Below are positions 63,934 through 64,000 of a DNA stretch of 64,000 nt, one piece after another; the first letter of the stretch is position 1, and each line of letters begins with the position of its first letter. The DNA is from Vibrio rotiferianus CAIM 577 = LMG 21460. GTDB lineage: Bacteria > Pseudomonadota > Gammaproteobacteria > Enterobacterales > Vibrionaceae. A program made the position numbers and the translations under genes. The notes beneath the pieces are model-generated. The model was given only the letters and a program-made list of their open reading frames with translations, was not told where the DNA came from and ran no database searches. The stretch lies in contig NZ_APHW01000108.1 of assembly GCF_002741985.1 (NCBI RefSeq), positions 62,001 through 126,000 on the forward strand. The letters run 5' to 3'.

Positions 63934-64000
63934 TTGAATAAAGCAGACCTGACTTTAAATTGTGATATGGGTGAAAGCTTTGGTGCTTGGAAAATGGGCG
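63934..64000 (+). CDS. pxpA: 5-oxoprolinase subunit A (PxpA, LamB/YcsF family), 5' end only
   Basis: The first 22 codons are visible, probably from the TTG at 63934, reading through DLTLNCDMGESFGAWKMG, the invariant N-terminal motif of PxpA/YcsF proteins. PxpABC hydrolyse 5-oxoproline to glutamate. The rest of the gene lies outside the window and the start codon is not certain. Confidence 0.75.
   Translation, partial: MNKADLTLNCDMGESFGAWKMG

Overview
The window looks like a piece of a Vibrio genome, probably chromosome 2 of a species near the Harveyi/parahaemolyticus group. The evidence is protein identity and gene order. A complete uhpT-uhpABC hexose-phosphate system, pntAB followed directly by the vxrABCDE cell-wall-stress operon, then a MaoC gene, yciH, ddl, a SPOR lipoprotein, a Pat-type acetyltransferase, a LysR gene and hutA are laid out much as I remember V. 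cholerae chromosome II (about VCA0563-VCA0576). No rRNA, tRNA, IS element, integrase, prophage or CRISPR array was seen.

Layout. 1-6 kb: 5' end of a class I HMG-CoA reductase gene, an AraC regulator divergent from an HlyD/DUF2955 (AaeAB-like) export pair, then an AI-2E-family exporter and a K+ channel. 6-12.5 kb: manA and uhpCBA plus uhpT, with a perfect palindrome upstream of uhpT. 12.7-17.8 kb: AraC regulator, an amidohydrolase with an in-frame amber codon, a DUF3299 protein, an OprB-type porin and a small protein. 17.8-20.8 kb: a compact sulfur module (CoA-disulfide reductase with rhodanese domain, BigR/SqrR-like ArsR repressor, two YeeE/YedE half-transporters) around a divergent promoter with two copies of the palindrome ATTAG-N6-CTAAT. 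20.8-24.8 kb: secreted EEP nuclease-like protein and nrdDG behind an exact FNR-type site and two NrdR-type boxes. 24.8-34.6 kb: MATE exporter with AraC regulator, aromatic aminotransferase, retropepsin-like lipoprotein, two secreted proteins, cobQ and modABC. 34.7-40.6 kb: a c-di-GMP-flavoured patch with two diguanylate cyclase genes, two tandem Omp_AT outer-membrane proteins, a ComFB-like protein and an HlyU-like protein; four of these are frameshifted. 41-48.5 kb: pntAB and vxrABCDE, with vxrC frameshifted at a C8 tract. 48.5-51.3 kb: a poorly coding stretch rich in inverted repeats around a MaoC gene and an acyltransferase that may be an insertion. 51.3-64 kb: yciH, DUF3319 gene, ddl, SPOR lipoprotein, pat, LysR/hutA (hutA frameshifted inside its FRAP motif), a 24-residue membrane protein, galE, a HAMP-PAS-GGDEF protein and the start of pxpA.

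Functional themes: phosphosugar sensing and uptake (uhp, manA), reactive sulfur handling, anaerobic dNTP synthesis, molybdate uptake, envelope stress (vxr, ddl, SPOR), haem uptake and c-di-GMP signalling. Seven genes are broken by one small lesion each while the surrounding reading frames stay clean; three of the lesions sit in or beside homopolymers. This is either contingency-tract variation, early pseudogenisation or residual sequencing error, and it should be resolved before biological weight is placed on those genes. Family names come from recognising the protein sequences; no database search was possible.
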